Positions 1-9,169 of a stretch of 64,000 nucleotides of DNA are shown here, piece by piece. This DNA is from Mucilaginibacter robiniae. Its GTDB lineage: Bacteria; Bacteroidota; Bacteroidia; Sphingobacteriales; Sphingobacteriaceae. The translations under genes were made by a program, and so were the position numbers. The notes beneath the pieces are model-generated. The model saw only the letters and a program-made list of their open reading frames with translations, had not been told where the DNA came from and made no database searches. The stretch is taken from NCBI RefSeq assembly GCF_012849215.1, contig NZ_CP051682.1, forward strand, positions 1,116,001 through 1,180,000, in the 5' to 3' direction. Every line of letters begins with the position of its first letter. Positions within the stretch are counted from its first letter, which is position 1.

Positions 1-718
1 CATCTGCCGTGTTTATCAATGCACCGCGCGAAGTATTCAGCAGCATAACGCAGTTCTTCATTTGCGCCAGGGTGTCTTTATTGATAATGTAACGAGTATC
101 AAGGGTTAAGGGAACATGCAATGATATAATATCAGACTGTGCCAGTAAAGTATCCAGACTTACCTGCTCAATATTTTGTGCTGACGATGGGAAAGCCACA
201 TCATGGGCAATTACTTTGCAGCCAAAACCATTAAAAATATTGGCTACAGCCTGCCCAATATGCCCTATACCAATCAGCCCAACTGTTTTTTGGTAAAAGT
301 TGAAGCCCATCAGCATATCATTTCTGAAATCAAAATGGTGGCTATGCTCATCGGCTTTGACCAAGCGGCGGTTCAAAGCCAAGGCTAAAGCTGCGGTATG
401 CTCGGCAATGGCTTGCGGTGAGTAAGAAGGTACATTAGCCAGTTTTATACCATGCGTACCCGCACACTCTCTGTCAATATGATCGGTACCGGTTGAGCGG
501 GTTACAATGTATTTAACCCCTAAGTTAGCCAAGCGGTTCACTACCGGCGCCGAAACATCATCGTTAGTAAATACAATTACTGCATCTTTCCCCTCTGCAT
601 AAGCGGCAGTTTCAAAACTTAATGGGTTTGATATAAGTGTAATATCATGCTTTTTCTGGTTGGCTTTGGCCAGAAATTCCTTTTCAAAAGGTTTAACACT
701 ATAAGCTACCGCTTTCAT
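1..718 (-). CDS. D-2-hydroxyacid dehydrogenase (D-lactate dehydrogenase type), 3' part outside window
   Basis: The reverse strand reads from an ATG at 718 to the window edge, giving 239 codons of a family of about 330 residues, so the C-terminus is missing. The protein begins MKAVAYSVKPFEKEF, has the substrate-domain segment RSTGTDHID (about 74-82), the NAD-binding motif GIGHIG (150-155) in a Rossmann fold, and NTSRGALINT (229-237), whose Arg is the family's substrate-binding residue; the Glu and His catalytic residues lie beyond the edge. The family reduces 2-keto acids such as pyruvate with NADH. The start so close to MKAVAYS and its fermentative-LDH character suggest D-lactate dehydrogenase, but the exact substrate cannot be read from this part. 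It is a single gene; the next gene on this strand starts 175 bp upstream. Confidence 0.85.
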   Translation of the reverse strand, partial: MKAVAYSVKPFEKEFLAKANQKKHDITLISNPLSFETAAYAEGKDAVIVFTNDDVSAPVVNRLANLGVKYIVTRSTGTDHIDRECAGTHGIKLANVPSYSPQAIAEHTAALALALNRRLVKADEHSHHFDFRNDMLMGFNFYQKTVGLIGIGHIGQAVANIFNGFGCKVIAHDVAFPSSAQNIEQVSLDTLLAQSDIISLHVPLTLDTRYIINKDTLAQMKNCVMLLNTSRGALINTAD

Positions 719-739
719 CCTCGTCGTAATTTATAATAA

Positions 740-747
740 CAAAATTA
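740..747 (-). promoter_or_regulatory. Possible -7 box of the dehydrogenase gene
   Basis: The minus strand reads TAATTTTG, an exact match to the Bacteroidota -7 consensus TAnnTTTG, 22 bp before the ATG at 718. I do not see a TTG at the usual -33 distance, so support is partial. Confidence 0.35.
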
Positions 748-893
748 CGGGAGTTGGCATGGGCCATACATGAGGTCAATCAGACGAAAAAGTGATATTA
801 ATCAGTTTTTCATCGGCAGCAGCAATGCTTAGCTATAACGGCAACTAACTACTGCTAAAATTCAGTTGTTAATCTATATTATCTTTAAACAAC

Positions 894-1676
894 TTAGCGT
901 TGTACGGAGATTTGCTTTTTCAGCCAACTGATAAAATCCTGAGCGGCTTTGTCGTTTTCAAACCCGATGGGTAAACGGCCATTTACATACTCGTTGTACA
1001 ACCAGGGGTCGGCTATGGTTACGGCAGTACCTTTGCCATATTTAGCAGCTGCAATAACTGTAAATCCTTTTTTGTTTTTCAGCAGTGCCTTGGCAGAGCC
1101 TGTTGTACTAATGGAACATACATCTTTCATAAACACCTTTTTGGTATTTGGAAAAACCGGGTTGTTGGTGATGTAGATTGCACCATCTTCAAAGTGTGCA
1201 TCATCAATAAAGTGATTCTGCAAATCATTGTTAAAGTGCATGCCGAAGGCACCTGCCAGCAGATTAAAATGCGGCAGTTCAACATTGGCACTATCATTAG
1301 CCAGCATCACCAGCACGCCACCTTGTTTAACCCAACCCGCAATAACAGTTACATCTTTTTGCTGAATGTAATTAGGCGCTGCACTTTCTTTTTTGCTATC
1401 AGGGTCAACAACAATATATACAGCAGCGCCTTTCAGGTTGGCAGCCGTAGGCGCTGTACCCAAAGTATCCAGGCTGAACCCTTGCTGCTTAAACCAGTTG
1501 CCCCATTTAGAATAACCAGGCTCATCAGTTTCTGTCCACAAATAATGAAAGCGTTCCGGCTGACTATTGGCTACCTTGCGGGTTTCATGATTAAAGTAAT
1601 AATCCAGTTTAACGGTTTGAGCTGTGCATGATAGGCCTGTCATACAAGCTGCTGCTATAACAAAATTTCGTAACAT
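894..1676 (-). CDS. Exported DUF4350/GATase-like domain protein
   Basis: 260 residues. A signal peptide (MLRNFVIAAACMTGLSCTAQ) precedes one domain. The segments AAVYIVVDPDS, VTVIAGWVKQGGVLVMLAND and especially IADPWLYNEYVNGRLP resemble the glutamine-amidotransferase-like C-terminal domain that in Bacteroidota is often fused behind GH88/GH105 unsaturated rhamnogalacturonyl hydrolases. Here the domain stands alone, with no hydrolase domain and no pectin gene next to it. LSC in the signal region could be a lipobox, so it may be a lipoprotein; otherwise it is periplasmic. The function of this domain is not established. The family call rests on motif memory, not a search. Confidence 0.6.
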   Translation of the reverse strand: MLRNFVIAAACMTGLSCTAQTVKLDYYFNHETRKVANSQPERFHYLWTETDEPGYSKWGNWFKQQGFSLDTLGTAPTAANLKGAAVYIVVDPDSKKESAAPNYIQQKDVTVIAGWVKQGGVLVMLANDSANVELPHFNLLAGAFGMHFNNDLQNHFIDDAHFEDGAIYITNNPVFPNTKKVFMKDVCSISTTGSAKALLKNKKGFTVIAAAKYGKGTAVTIADPWLYNEYVNGRLPIGFENDKAAQDFISWLKKQISVQR

Positions 1677-1702
1677 AGAATTATAGTATAATTAATTTGC
1701 TA

Positions 1703-2107
1703 CTAGTAATTAACCCTTGTGGGGATGACCACTGATATTTGCGAAGTATCTTTCACTTGTATTTGAAGCTTTCCCTGTTTAGATTCAATAATACCAGAAA
1801 TTGTAACTAACTTTTCATAATAATAAGTTTCAAGGGGTTGTTTGAACTTGCCCCTGTCTTTGTCTTTAATTACAACGGTTAACCCATGATTAGGAAATTC
1901 TGCGCCGATATACAAAAAAGTTTTTTTCTGTTGTGGAAGATGATTTCCATTAAACACCATTCCAAATACATTTACTTTGGATCCAACTGTTTTGACTAAG
2001 CTATCAGGAGCTGGCAACATTACATAACCGGGATACTTACTCTGTGCCGATGCGCTTACCGTAATGAATAAGCCTACCCATAATAAACAACATTTCAACG
2101 AGTTCAT
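1703..2107 (-). CDS. Small exported protein with OB-fold-like pattern, unknown function
   Basis: 134 residues with a clear signal peptide (MNSLKCCLLWVGLFITVSASAQ). The mature part is rich in beta-strand pattern: KVNVFGMVFNG, then KLVTISGIIESKQGKLQIQV near the C-terminus, which looks like an OB-fold 'tRNA_anti-like' strand arrangement. No catalytic motif is visible. It lies 26 bp upstream of the DUF4350-like gene on the same strand, so the two may be co-transcribed. I do not recognise a named family with confidence. Confidence 0.55.
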   Translation of the reverse strand: MNSLKCCLLWVGLFITVSASAQSKYPGYVMLPAPDSLVKTVGSKVNVFGMVFNGNHLPQQKKTFLYIGAEFPNHGLTVVIKDKDRGKFKQPLETYYYEKLVTISGIIESKQGKLQIQVKDTSQISVVIPTRVNY

Positions 2108-2251
2108 AAAGATTGTACAAAAGTTTTAACAACTATATCTGTGACTTGAGAGCTTTATTTTAATCGGTTATATATCAAATATAAGGTATAACTATTCTAT
2201 ACAATACTCTTTTTAAAACTATATAGATTGAAAACCCCCAATATCCACCTC

Positions 2252-4249
2252 TTACTTCAGCATAAAACTATTATTAGCCCGGTTAACATCTGGCAAAGCA
2301 GCATCTGGGTCTAATTGCACGGTTTTCACTTCTTGAGTTACGGGTATAGTAAAGGTAACTACTTTATTTTGTATCCATGTTTCAACCGGAAACTGCATAC
2401 GCTGCTGCGTTCCATCTTTTAAAGTTACGGCTACGGTAAACGGCATAGCCATACGCTCTTTATTAGCTATGGTAACGGCTAAGCCTTCTTTCAGATCGTT
2501 GTTTACACAGTGGGCATCAACTATAGCCATATCCAGCTTCCAGTTGTTGTAAAACCAGCTCTTCCAAAACCAGGAAAGGTCTTCGCCCCCACCGCTTTCC
2601 ATACTTCTGAAAAAATCTTCAGGTTGCGGATGCTTGTAAGCCCATTGATGAATGTAGTTGCGGAACGCATAATCAAAACGATCTTTACCCAATATCTGCT
2701 CGCGCAACAACACCATACCGAACGCGGCTTTGTAATATTCAATCGGGTGCCGGTAACGCTCACTCACGGCATCAGCTGCTGTCATGATGATGGGTGCATT
2801 AGGATCGGTAATCGTTGGGATAATTTCATCGGCCGGGTTGCCACCGTTGGGAGCGTATTCGCCATCGCGCTTAGGGGCATATTCGCCTTTGTTGAAAACA
2901 TCGTTGGCATAAATATCCACAAAGGTATTAAAGCCTTCATCCATAAAAGCAAAGCGGCGTTCATCAGAACCTACAATCATCGGGAACCAGTTGTGCCCAA
3001 TCTCATGCGCAGTAACCGAAAACAAATCTTTACCCTTATCGCCTATACCATCAAACAAAATACCGGGGTATTCCATACCACCTGCAGTACCGGCCTCGTT
3101 AATGGCTACCGGATAAGGGTACACAAACCATTTTTCAGAAAAATGTTCTACAGCACCTTTCAAATATTCGGTTGAACGGCCCCAAGCGTCATTACCGGCA
3201 CTTTCTTCCGGGTAAACCGACATGGACAAAGCTTTTTTGCCACCAGGCAAATTAATGCGGGCAGCATCCCAGATGTAAGCTTTGGAAGCACCAAATGCCA
3301 CATCGCGCGTATTCAACATTTTAAAATGCCAAGTCAGGTTACCTTTCTTCTGCGGATGCGCAACGGCTTCTTTTACTTCGGCCAGTGTACGAATCATGAT
3401 GGTTTTATCACTATTACGCGCTGCATTCAGGCGACTGATTTGCTGAGGCGATAGTACTTCAGTGGGGTTTACCAACTCGCCGCTGCCAGCTACAATCATG
3501 TTAGCCGGCAGGGTCACCGAATAATCCATATCACCGTACTCCAGGTAAAACTCACCACTACCTAAAAACGGCAAGGTATCCCAGCCATGAGTGTCATCAT
3601 ACACGCACATGCGCGGAAACCATTGGGCTATTTCGTATATCGCCCCATTTTTGGTGTACGAATAATCGGTACGGTTACCAAAGGTGCCTGGTATAGTGTA
3701 ATGGTACTTAATGGCAATACTAATTTTACCACCACCGGCACTTACCGCTTGTGGCAGGCGTATTTGCATGCGGGTATCGGTAACTATGTAATCGGCTTTA
3801 TAAGTTTTGCCGTTTTGTATAAGTTGCACCTCTTCTAACTGGTAGCCGGTAGTGTGTTGCGTGGCTGCCGTGCCTGTGTAAAAGTTAGAACGGGCATCTT
3901 TTTTATACGTGTTCTGGTCGAGATGCAACCATAGATAACCTAAAGCATCAGGGCTGTTGTTGGTATAAGTAATATTTTCGGTAGCGGTTAACGTTTTGCT
4001 CACAGTATCAATAGCAGCTTTCAGCACATAGTCGGCCCGGTTTTGCCAGTACTTAGGCCCGGGGTTACCGTTGGCTGAATGAAACTCGTTGCCTTTTTCC
4101 TGATAAAACAAAGGCGAAAACAGCTCTTGAGGCTGATAATTAGAAGTTATAGTATCGTTGGTATGGGTTTGGCGCTCACGGTGCTGGGCATACGCATTAC
4201 CCAATTCTGCACCCAAAAACAAAAATAAAAGTAGTGATTTAACCTTCAT
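2252..4249 (-). CDS. M1 family zinc metallopeptidase (aminopeptidase N-like)
   Basis: 665 residues from the ATG at 4249, chosen because it starts a good signal peptide (MKVKSLLLFLFLGAELGNAYAQ); an in-frame ATG at 4354 would add 35 residues lacking signal character and overlap the upstream terminator. The gluzincin zinc site is present: HEIGHNW followed 18 residues later by the third ligand in FMDEGFN. AGGMEYPG occupies the position of the family's GxMEN exopeptidase motif. M1 enzymes remove N-terminal residues from peptides; the signal peptide places this one in the periplasm or outside, where it would serve peptide scavenging. The C-terminal part (DGTQQRMQFPVETW) fits the beta-sandwich seen in Bacteroidota M1 members. 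Single gene, preceded by a terminator. Confidence 0.9.
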   Translation of the reverse strand: MKVKSLLLFLFLGAELGNAYAQHRERQTHTNDTITSNYQPQELFSPLFYQEKGNEFHSANGNPGPKYWQNRADYVLKAAIDTVSKTLTATENITYTNNSPDALGYLWLHLDQNTYKKDARSNFYTGTAATQHTTGYQLEEVQLIQNGKTYKADYIVTDTRMQIRLPQAVSAGGGKISIAIKYHYTIPGTFGNRTDYSYTKNGAIYEIAQWFPRMCVYDDTHGWDTLPFLGSGEFYLEYGDMDYSVTLPANMIVAGSGELVNPTEVLSPQQISRLNAARNSDKTIMIRTLAEVKEAVAHPQKKGNLTWHFKMLNTRDVAFGASKAYIWDAARINLPGGKKALSMSVYPEESAGNDAWGRSTEYLKGAVEHFSEKWFVYPYPVAINEAGTAGGMEYPGILFDGIGDKGKDLFSVTAHEIGHNWFPMIVGSDERRFAFMDEGFNTFVDIYANDVFNKGEYAPKRDGEYAPNGGNPADEIIPTITDPNAPIIMTAADAVSERYRHPIEYYKAAFGMVLLREQILGKDRFDYAFRNYIHQWAYKHPQPEDFFRSMESGGGEDLSWFWKSWFYNNWKLDMAIVDAHCVNNDLKEGLAVTIANKERMAMPFTVAVTLKDGTQQRMQFPVETWIQNKVVTFTIPVTQEVKTVQLDPDAALPDVNRANNSFMLK

Positions 4250-4343
4250 GAACTTATGTGGGTTGATGCGGGCAAGATACAAAATTGCAAGATTGACCAG
4301 CAGCTTGTATGAAAATGATACATAAGCTATAAGGCCCGATATT

Positions 4344-4375
4344 AAAAAAGGCAAGGTTGTTACCCTGCCTTTTTT
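4344..4375 (-). terminator. Rho-independent terminator of the TonB receptor/DUF4249 operon
   Basis: Inverted repeat AAAAAAGGCAAGG / CCCTGCCTTTTTT with a 6-nt loop. Read on the minus strand it is a GC-containing hairpin followed by a T run. It touches the DUF4249 stop codon and separates that gene from the peptidase. The A/T runs on both sides make it potentially bidirectional. Confidence 0.75.
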
Positions 4376-5165
4376 AATATTGCGTTAGTGTAAGCGCAAC
4401 CGTATCAGACTGCATGGCCGTAAAAATACCGAAGCCATTGGTAATGTTGGTTGGCGGGTTAGTTAAGCTTTGCGATGAACTATTGGCGTTACTGCTTAGT
4501 GCATTAATGTATTCTTTATTTACGCTATACAGTATTACCCGGTAGGTTCCAATATAGTTCAACGTTCGGTAATAAAGATTAAAAGAGGCATTTCGTTCAG
4601 CATTCAAAGTAAAATTCACCAAATCGTTAGCGCGCAAATTGATATTGTAAGGACTGGGATCATCGTTTTTGAAAACTAGCACGTGGTACAGCGAGTCGGG
4701 GTTGTTCCAGGTGTATGTTACAGCTATATCACTGTTGTATGATACGCTGTTCGTGGTTGGAATATTGGCACTGGTGCGACTGGCTTTATAACCCGTAGGC
4801 TTAGCCGGCATTAGTGTACTGGCTGATACGTTAGCTCCGTTATAGGCAAACTGTAGCGAATAGGTTTTACCCGCAACCAGGAACGAAAGATCACTGTAGG
4901 TATAAGTACCGGTAGCTGTCTCGGTTAACTGCACGGTTTTGCTACCATCAGATACAGTAAGCTTTAAGCCGCTGATTAATGCACCAAAGGTAGCAGTATC
5001 AGTAAGGCCTTTTTGCTGATAAACTTTAATGCTTACCGGCTGACCGGGCAATAAGTAACCAACCACAACGGGTTCATTAGCCACGGTTGAAGTGGACTCT
5101 TTTTTACAAGAGGCCATTACAGCCAAAGCCATCAGCCCAATAAAGAAATGTATATATTTACTCAT
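4374..5165 (-). CDS. DUF4249 domain lipoprotein
   Basis: 263 residues. MSKYIHFFIGLMALAVMASCKKES is a lipoprotein signal with the Cys of MASC as lipidation site. The body (VVVGYLLPGQPVSIKVYQQ near the start, then an Ig-like strand pattern with KTYSLQF and NVSASTLMP) matches the DUF4249 family, which in Bacteroidota nearly always follows a TonB-dependent receptor gene and is presumed to act at the outer membrane with it. It overlaps the receptor's last base (start 5165), so the two genes are translationally linked. The bound substrate is unknown. Confidence 0.85.
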   Translation of the reverse strand: MSKYIHFFIGLMALAVMASCKKESTSTVANEPVVVGYLLPGQPVSIKVYQQKGLTDTATFGALISGLKLTVSDGSKTVQLTETATGTYTYSDLSFLVAGKTYSLQFAYNGANVSASTLMPAKPTGYKASRTSANIPTTNSVSYNSDIAVTYTWNNPDSLYHVLVFKNDDPSPYNINLRANDLVNFTLNAERNASFNLYYRTLNYIGTYRVILYSVNKEYINALSSNANSSSQSLTNPPTNITNGFGIFTAMQSDTVALTLTQY

Positions 5166-7930
5166 TATTTTATTTTCAAGCTCAGTGTAATGTTAGGCGT
5201 AAAACCCAGATAGCGGATAGTTGAGGTAATTACCTGATTATTCTGAATATAATATTCATTGTACCAGGTATTCACGTGGTTGTATACATTGAAGAGGGAT
5301 ATACCTATACTGCCGTACTTGCGACCATCAATTTTAAGCAAATCGTAAGTTGCCGATAAATCCAGTCGGTGGTAATCAGGCAGGCGTTCACCATATTTAC
5401 CGCTAATGGTTAAGTAAGTGGTTTTATTACCATCAATGTTGGTAACGGTATAGCTGCCCAGCGGTGCCGTGTAAGGGTGCCCGGTACTGAATATAAATAC
5501 GGCGGCAAAGCTCCATCGCTGCCAATGGTACATGTTGATGGATTTAAACTCGTGCCTGATATCTTGCGGTGAGGCAAAATAACCATCCTGATAGGCCGGA
5601 AACTTATTGCGGGCTTGTGCCAAAGTATAACCAATCCAACCGGTGTACAGGCCAACTTTCTTTTGCACTAAAAACTCAACTCCTTTCGCATAGCCTGAAC
5701 CCGTGTAATAATTTTCAGTAATAGTTTGCGTACTGCCGGCGCTAAACGGCCCGCCTCCACCCTGCTGCCTGATGGAATATTCGGTTAAACCATCCAGCTT
5801 TTTGTAATAGCCTTCTACATCAAATAGCCAGTTATTTGTTTCATAACTAAAACCACCAATAAAATGGTTAGCTGAGCCTACCGGGGTGCTACTGTTATTA
5901 GCCAGCGTCCAGAAATAACGATCGCCGCCGGTAATATCCTCCCGTGTTACCCGATTGGTAAATTGATAGTAGCGGCCGGTGGCTGCTTTCAGTTTCCAAT
6001 TACTGGTTAAATCATATGTTGCCGAAAAGCGCGGCTCCGGATAAAATTTACCTGTAGGCGTATAATAGGTGGCGCGCAATCCTGGTTGCAAATGGAGTTT
6101 ACTATTCGGGTCTATTTCCAGTTCGCCGTAACCGCCGGTTATTACGCCGGTATTATGCTGGTCAATTAGTTTAGAAGTATCGTTTTGCGTGTATAAATAT
6201 TTAATGTTCAGGTAAGATGCATAACCACCAAACAGTAATTTCACTTTAGAACCAGTTTGCAATTCCCAATCTGATTTCAAGCTTACATCGTGCAAGCGGT
6301 TGGTTTCCACCATGCTGTTATTTATCGATTTTGTAACGCCGCTATCGGTAACGCTGCCAGTCATGCCCCGATTACGATCACTCCAGAACCCGGAGTAGCT
6401 CAGTATGGTATTACCAAACAGCTTACGCCCGGCAGTAGTTGACCATTTTAAACTTGAACCAATGTTGCCTGATTTCAGATAATCATTCACCGTAATGCTG
6501 TTACTGCTTGATGAACGGTTAGGAAAGTTTAAACCACGCGTATTATTTAAATCATCCGAACCACTATAAAACGTCCAGCTAAAGGTGTTTCTTGATGAAG
6601 GTGCGTAAGTGTATTTGGCGTTAAAGTCATAAAAATGCGAAGATGGCGTAAATAGGTTGGCAAAACCGCCACGTCCACCGGGACCGCCACCCGGAGCATT
6701 GTTAGTAGTGGTTGACGTATTGAACTGACCAAAAATTTTATCGTACAGCGGCCCTTGATACGATCGCCTAAAAGCTACCAATACCGATGATTTGCTCCCT
6801 ATGGGAGTTTCGGCGTAAATGTTGGTACTAAGCAAACTTAAATCGCCACCAATGTTGGCTTCATTTTTATTCCCATCCTTACCACGAATATCAGTAACGC
6901 TGGATAGGCGCCCGCCGTATTTAGCGGAAAAACCACCTTTATAAAGTTCCAAATCCCGAACAGCATTACTATTAAAGGCGCTAAAGAAGCCATACAAGTG
7001 ATCTACCTGATACACCGTAAAACCATCAAACTGTACCAGGTTCTGATCGGGTGTTCCGCCACGCACGTACGCACCAGATGAAGACTCGTTGGTGGCACTC
7101 ACGCCAGGCATCAACTGAAAAGCCCGCATTACGTCGCGTTCGCCAATGTTGGGCAGTTTATCAAGTGCAGCCGGGGTAAGCTGTAAAACACTCACTTTTT
7201 TACTATCGGTATTCAGTACGCCAGCTTTTTTGCCAGTTACGGTTACCTCATTCAGGGCATTCATGGTCGGGTACAAAGCCAGCACCAATGAGCCATCCAG
7301 TTTATCGCTGCTTAACCGAAATACATCAGGCTGATAGCCTACGTAAGATACTTCAATGGCTACCGTATCGCTCGGTACATTCAGTAAGGTAAAGTTACCA
7401 TTAGCATTGGTGAGGGTAGTTAAATCTATGTTCCTGACTTTAACACTGGCCCCGGGTAATGATTCGCCGGTATTCTGGTCGGTTACTTTACCGGTTAAGG
7501 CAAAGCTAAAGCGAGTAGGCGGTCCTTTGGGAGCCGGTAAGGCAACTGGTTTTATTTTAAATGCCGATTTTCTAAACGAGTACATTTTTCTTAACCTGGG
7601 CAAATCATCCGGGCGTTGCATGATGTATAGGGTACCATCATTTTCAATCCAGTATTGTAAATTATTAGCCCGGCAAACATGCTTCAATACCGACATCAGC
7701 GATTCATTAAAAAAGTGTTCGGCAATATCCATTTGATGCAACGAGTCGCGCTCAAATACAATGGGTATCCGATATTGTATCGACAAGGTGTCCATCATCT
7801 GGTCTAAAGGGCCAGTAAAAAAATGGTCAACCGTCGCTTTTTTCAATATTTGCTTGGTCTGCTGCGCTTGTGCAGCTACAGATAAAATAGTTAAAATTAA
7901 CAGCAGTGGAAGGAAAAGTTTCTTCATCAA
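5165..7930 (-). CDS. TonB-dependent receptor with STN domain
   Basis: 921 residues; MMKK allows a start at 7930 or 7927. Signal peptide to AQA (about 22); STN (secretin/TonB short N-terminal) domain about 35-105 (MDTLSIQYRIPIVFERD ... WIENDGTLYIMQR); carboxypeptidase regulatory-like domain about 145-225 (GKVTDQNTGESLPGASVKV); plug about 240-370 (RDVMRAFQLMPGV, YVRGGTPDQNLVQFDGF); beta-barrel to the end. Such receptors take up scarce substrates through the outer membrane using ExbBD-TonB energy. The STN domain often signals to FecI/FecR pairs, but none lies here; the next gene upstream is instead a LytTR response regulator, 103 bp away. With DUF4249 it forms the usual receptor/lipoprotein pair. 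Substrate unknown. Confidence 0.92.
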   Translation of the reverse strand: MMKKLFLPLLLILTILSVAAQAQQTKQILKKATVDHFFTGPLDQMMDTLSIQYRIPIVFERDSLHQMDIAEHFFNESLMSVLKHVCRANNLQYWIENDGTLYIMQRPDDLPRLRKMYSFRKSAFKIKPVALPAPKGPPTRFSFALTGKVTDQNTGESLPGASVKVRNIDLTTLTNANGNFTLLNVPSDTVAIEVSYVGYQPDVFRLSSDKLDGSLVLALYPTMNALNEVTVTGKKAGVLNTDSKKVSVLQLTPAALDKLPNIGERDVMRAFQLMPGVSATNESSSGAYVRGGTPDQNLVQFDGFTVYQVDHLYGFFSAFNSNAVRDLELYKGGFSAKYGGRLSSVTDIRGKDGNKNEANIGGDLSLLSTNIYAETPIGSKSSVLVAFRRSYQGPLYDKIFGQFNTSTTTNNAPGGGPGGRGGFANLFTPSSHFYDFNAKYTYAPSSRNTFSWTFYSGSDDLNNTRGLNFPNRSSSSNSITVNDYLKSGNIGSSLKWSTTAGRKLFGNTILSYSGFWSDRNRGMTGSVTDSGVTKSINNSMVETNRLHDVSLKSDWELQTGSKVKLLFGGYASYLNIKYLYTQNDTSKLIDQHNTGVITGGYGELEIDPNSKLHLQPGLRATYYTPTGKFYPEPRFSATYDLTSNWKLKAATGRYYQFTNRVTREDITGGDRYFWTLANNSSTPVGSANHFIGGFSYETNNWLFDVEGYYKKLDGLTEYSIRQQGGGGPFSAGSTQTITENYYTGSGYAKGVEFLVQKKVGLYTGWIGYTLAQARNKFPAYQDGYFASPQDIRHEFKSINMYHWQRWSFAAVFIFSTGHPYTAPLGSYTVTNIDGNKTTYLTISGKYGERLPDYHRLDLSATYDLLKIDGRKYGSIGISLFNVYNHVNTWYNEYYIQNNQVITSTIRYLGFTPNITLSLKIK

Positions 7931-8033
7931 CTCATCAGGGATTAGGTCGAAGTTGCATTAACTAGTCAGAGATGGGAAATAAATGAGATAAGACCAACAA
8001 TAATGTAGACCAAACCGCCGCTTGTGCCGCAGT

Positions 8034-8747
8034 TTAATGCAGCTTACCCGTCATGCGGCTGATAGCCTCCTTATAGTTATCGCTGAATGGCACTTCAGCA
8101 TTACCTATCTTAATTCGTCCTTTACGGATAGATACCACATGCTCCAGATTGACAATGTATGATTTATGCACCCGGTAAAACTGTTCGGAAGGTAACTGCT
8201 CTTCCAAGGCCTTAATGGTCATTCGGGATAGAATAGGTTTAGGCTGATTAATGAGATACAGCTTTACGTAATCTTTCAACCCTTCAATATGCGTAATATC
8301 AGCATGGCTGATTTTAATGAGGTTGTAATCGGCATACACAAAAAGGTGGTTGCGGTTTTTTACCACAGGCTCATCGGCTTGTTTTTTGTTTAGCTCGAAC
8401 AGGTTTGATGCTTTATTACAAGCTTTTAAAAAACGTTCAAAAGCTACGGGTTTCAACAAGTAGTCCACCACATCCAACTCAAAACCATCCAGCGCAAACT
8501 CCTGATAGGCCGTTACAAAAATAACCAGCGGCTTTTGGGTAAGGCTTTTTACCAGTTGCAACCCATTAATACCAGGCATCTGAATATCACAAAAAATCAA
8601 ATCAATGGGTTGCTGCTGCATAATTTGCATAGCCTGTGCGGCATTGCGGCAACTACCTGTTAGTTGCAGGTTAGCTACCTGGCTAATATTATCTTCCAGC
8701 AGTTCTAAAGCCAAAGGCTCATCATCTATTATCAGGCAACGCATCAT
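8034..8747 (-). CDS. LytTR-family DNA-binding response regulator
   Basis: 237 residues. Receiver domain 1-120: acidic pair D8/D9 (LIIDDEP), phospho-acceptor D54 (FCDIQMPG), T79 (FVTAY) and K99 (LLKP) are all present. LytTR DNA-binding domain about 135-232 (HITHIEGLKDYVKLYL-like segment, then FYRVHKSYIVNL). Such regulators are normally phosphorylated by a LytS-type kinase. The gene overlaps the start of the upstream gene by 4 bp (ATGA), and that gene encodes a kinase-like ATPase domain without catalytic motifs, so a complete kinase would have to come from elsewhere, for example the divergent gene at 9407. It lies upstream of the TonB receptor and may control it (inference). Confidence 0.92.
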   Translation of the reverse strand: MMRCLIIDDEPLALELLEDNISQVANLQLTGSCRNAAQAMQIMQQQPIDLIFCDIQMPGINGLQLVKSLTQKPLVIFVTAYQEFALDGFELDVVDYLLKPVAFERFLKACNKASNLFELNKKQADEPVVKNRNHLFVYADYNLIKISHADITHIEGLKDYVKLYLINQPKPILSRMTIKALEEQLPSEQFYRVHKSYIVNLEHVVSIRKGRIKIGNAEVPFSDNYKEAISRMTGKLH

Positions 8748-9169
8748 GTTAATTGTAATTGCAGTATTACGGAGTAGGTATCTTCATAATAATCTCTGCG
8801 CAAAATGTATTGCTCAGGATAATGAACTTTTAATTGATTTTCGGTTTTCATGAAGGCTACCCTAGTACGTTCATCATGAATAGCCGGATTAAAAACGTAC
8901 TGCACACCAAAGGTTAAATAGCATTCAGTCAATTTCAAATTAAAACAAAGGGCAGGTGCCTGAACATTGATTATGCCCGACCTGAATGCATCGTCAACAA
9001 GCGGCAGCAGTAAATCGTGTTTGATCCAGCAGCGGCACGGGTTAATTTCTGTACATAATTCAATCTGCGCTTTTCCGGTAAACAGCTCCCGGTATTGATT
9101 GATGTACAGATACACATAACTTGCCTCTTGCTCTGCCCTAAAATATTCTTTATGAATGGGAGATATCAT
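8744..9169 (-). CDS. Degenerate LytS-type histidine-kinase ATPase-domain protein
   Basis: 141 residues from ATG 9169. I align it by eye to the end of LytS-type kinases, including the intact one encoded at 9407. YVYLYINQYRELF matches the linker pattern before the ATPase domain; LLLPLVDDAFRSG stands where kinases have LLIPFVENAFKHG (N-box); LKVHYPEQYIL matches the RLxxLYPG region; YSVILQLQL matches the final strand. There is no histidine box, no transmembrane segment, the N-box Asn is lost and the glycine-rich GIGLxN box is absent. It should therefore neither bind ATP normally nor phosphorylate. The 4-bp overlap with the LytTR regulator shows co-translation and argues for a retained role, perhaps as a binding partner of the regulator (inference). 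Confidence 0.7.
   Translation of the reverse strand: MISPIHKEYFRAEQEASYVYLYINQYRELFTGKAQIELCTEINPCRCWIKHDLLLPLVDDAFRSGIINVQAPALCFNLKLTECYLTFGVQYVFNPAIHDERTRVAFMKTENQLKVHYPEQYILRRDYYEDTYSVILQLQLT

Noticed and set aside
2510-3175. 221-codon plus-strand frame
   Set aside because: Antisense shadow of the M1 peptidase, whose zinc motif and signal peptide make the minus strand the real gene.
5165-9169. FecI/FecR-type sigma regulation of the STN receptor
   Set aside because: No sigma factor or FecR gene is adjacent; the neighbouring regulator is LytTR type.
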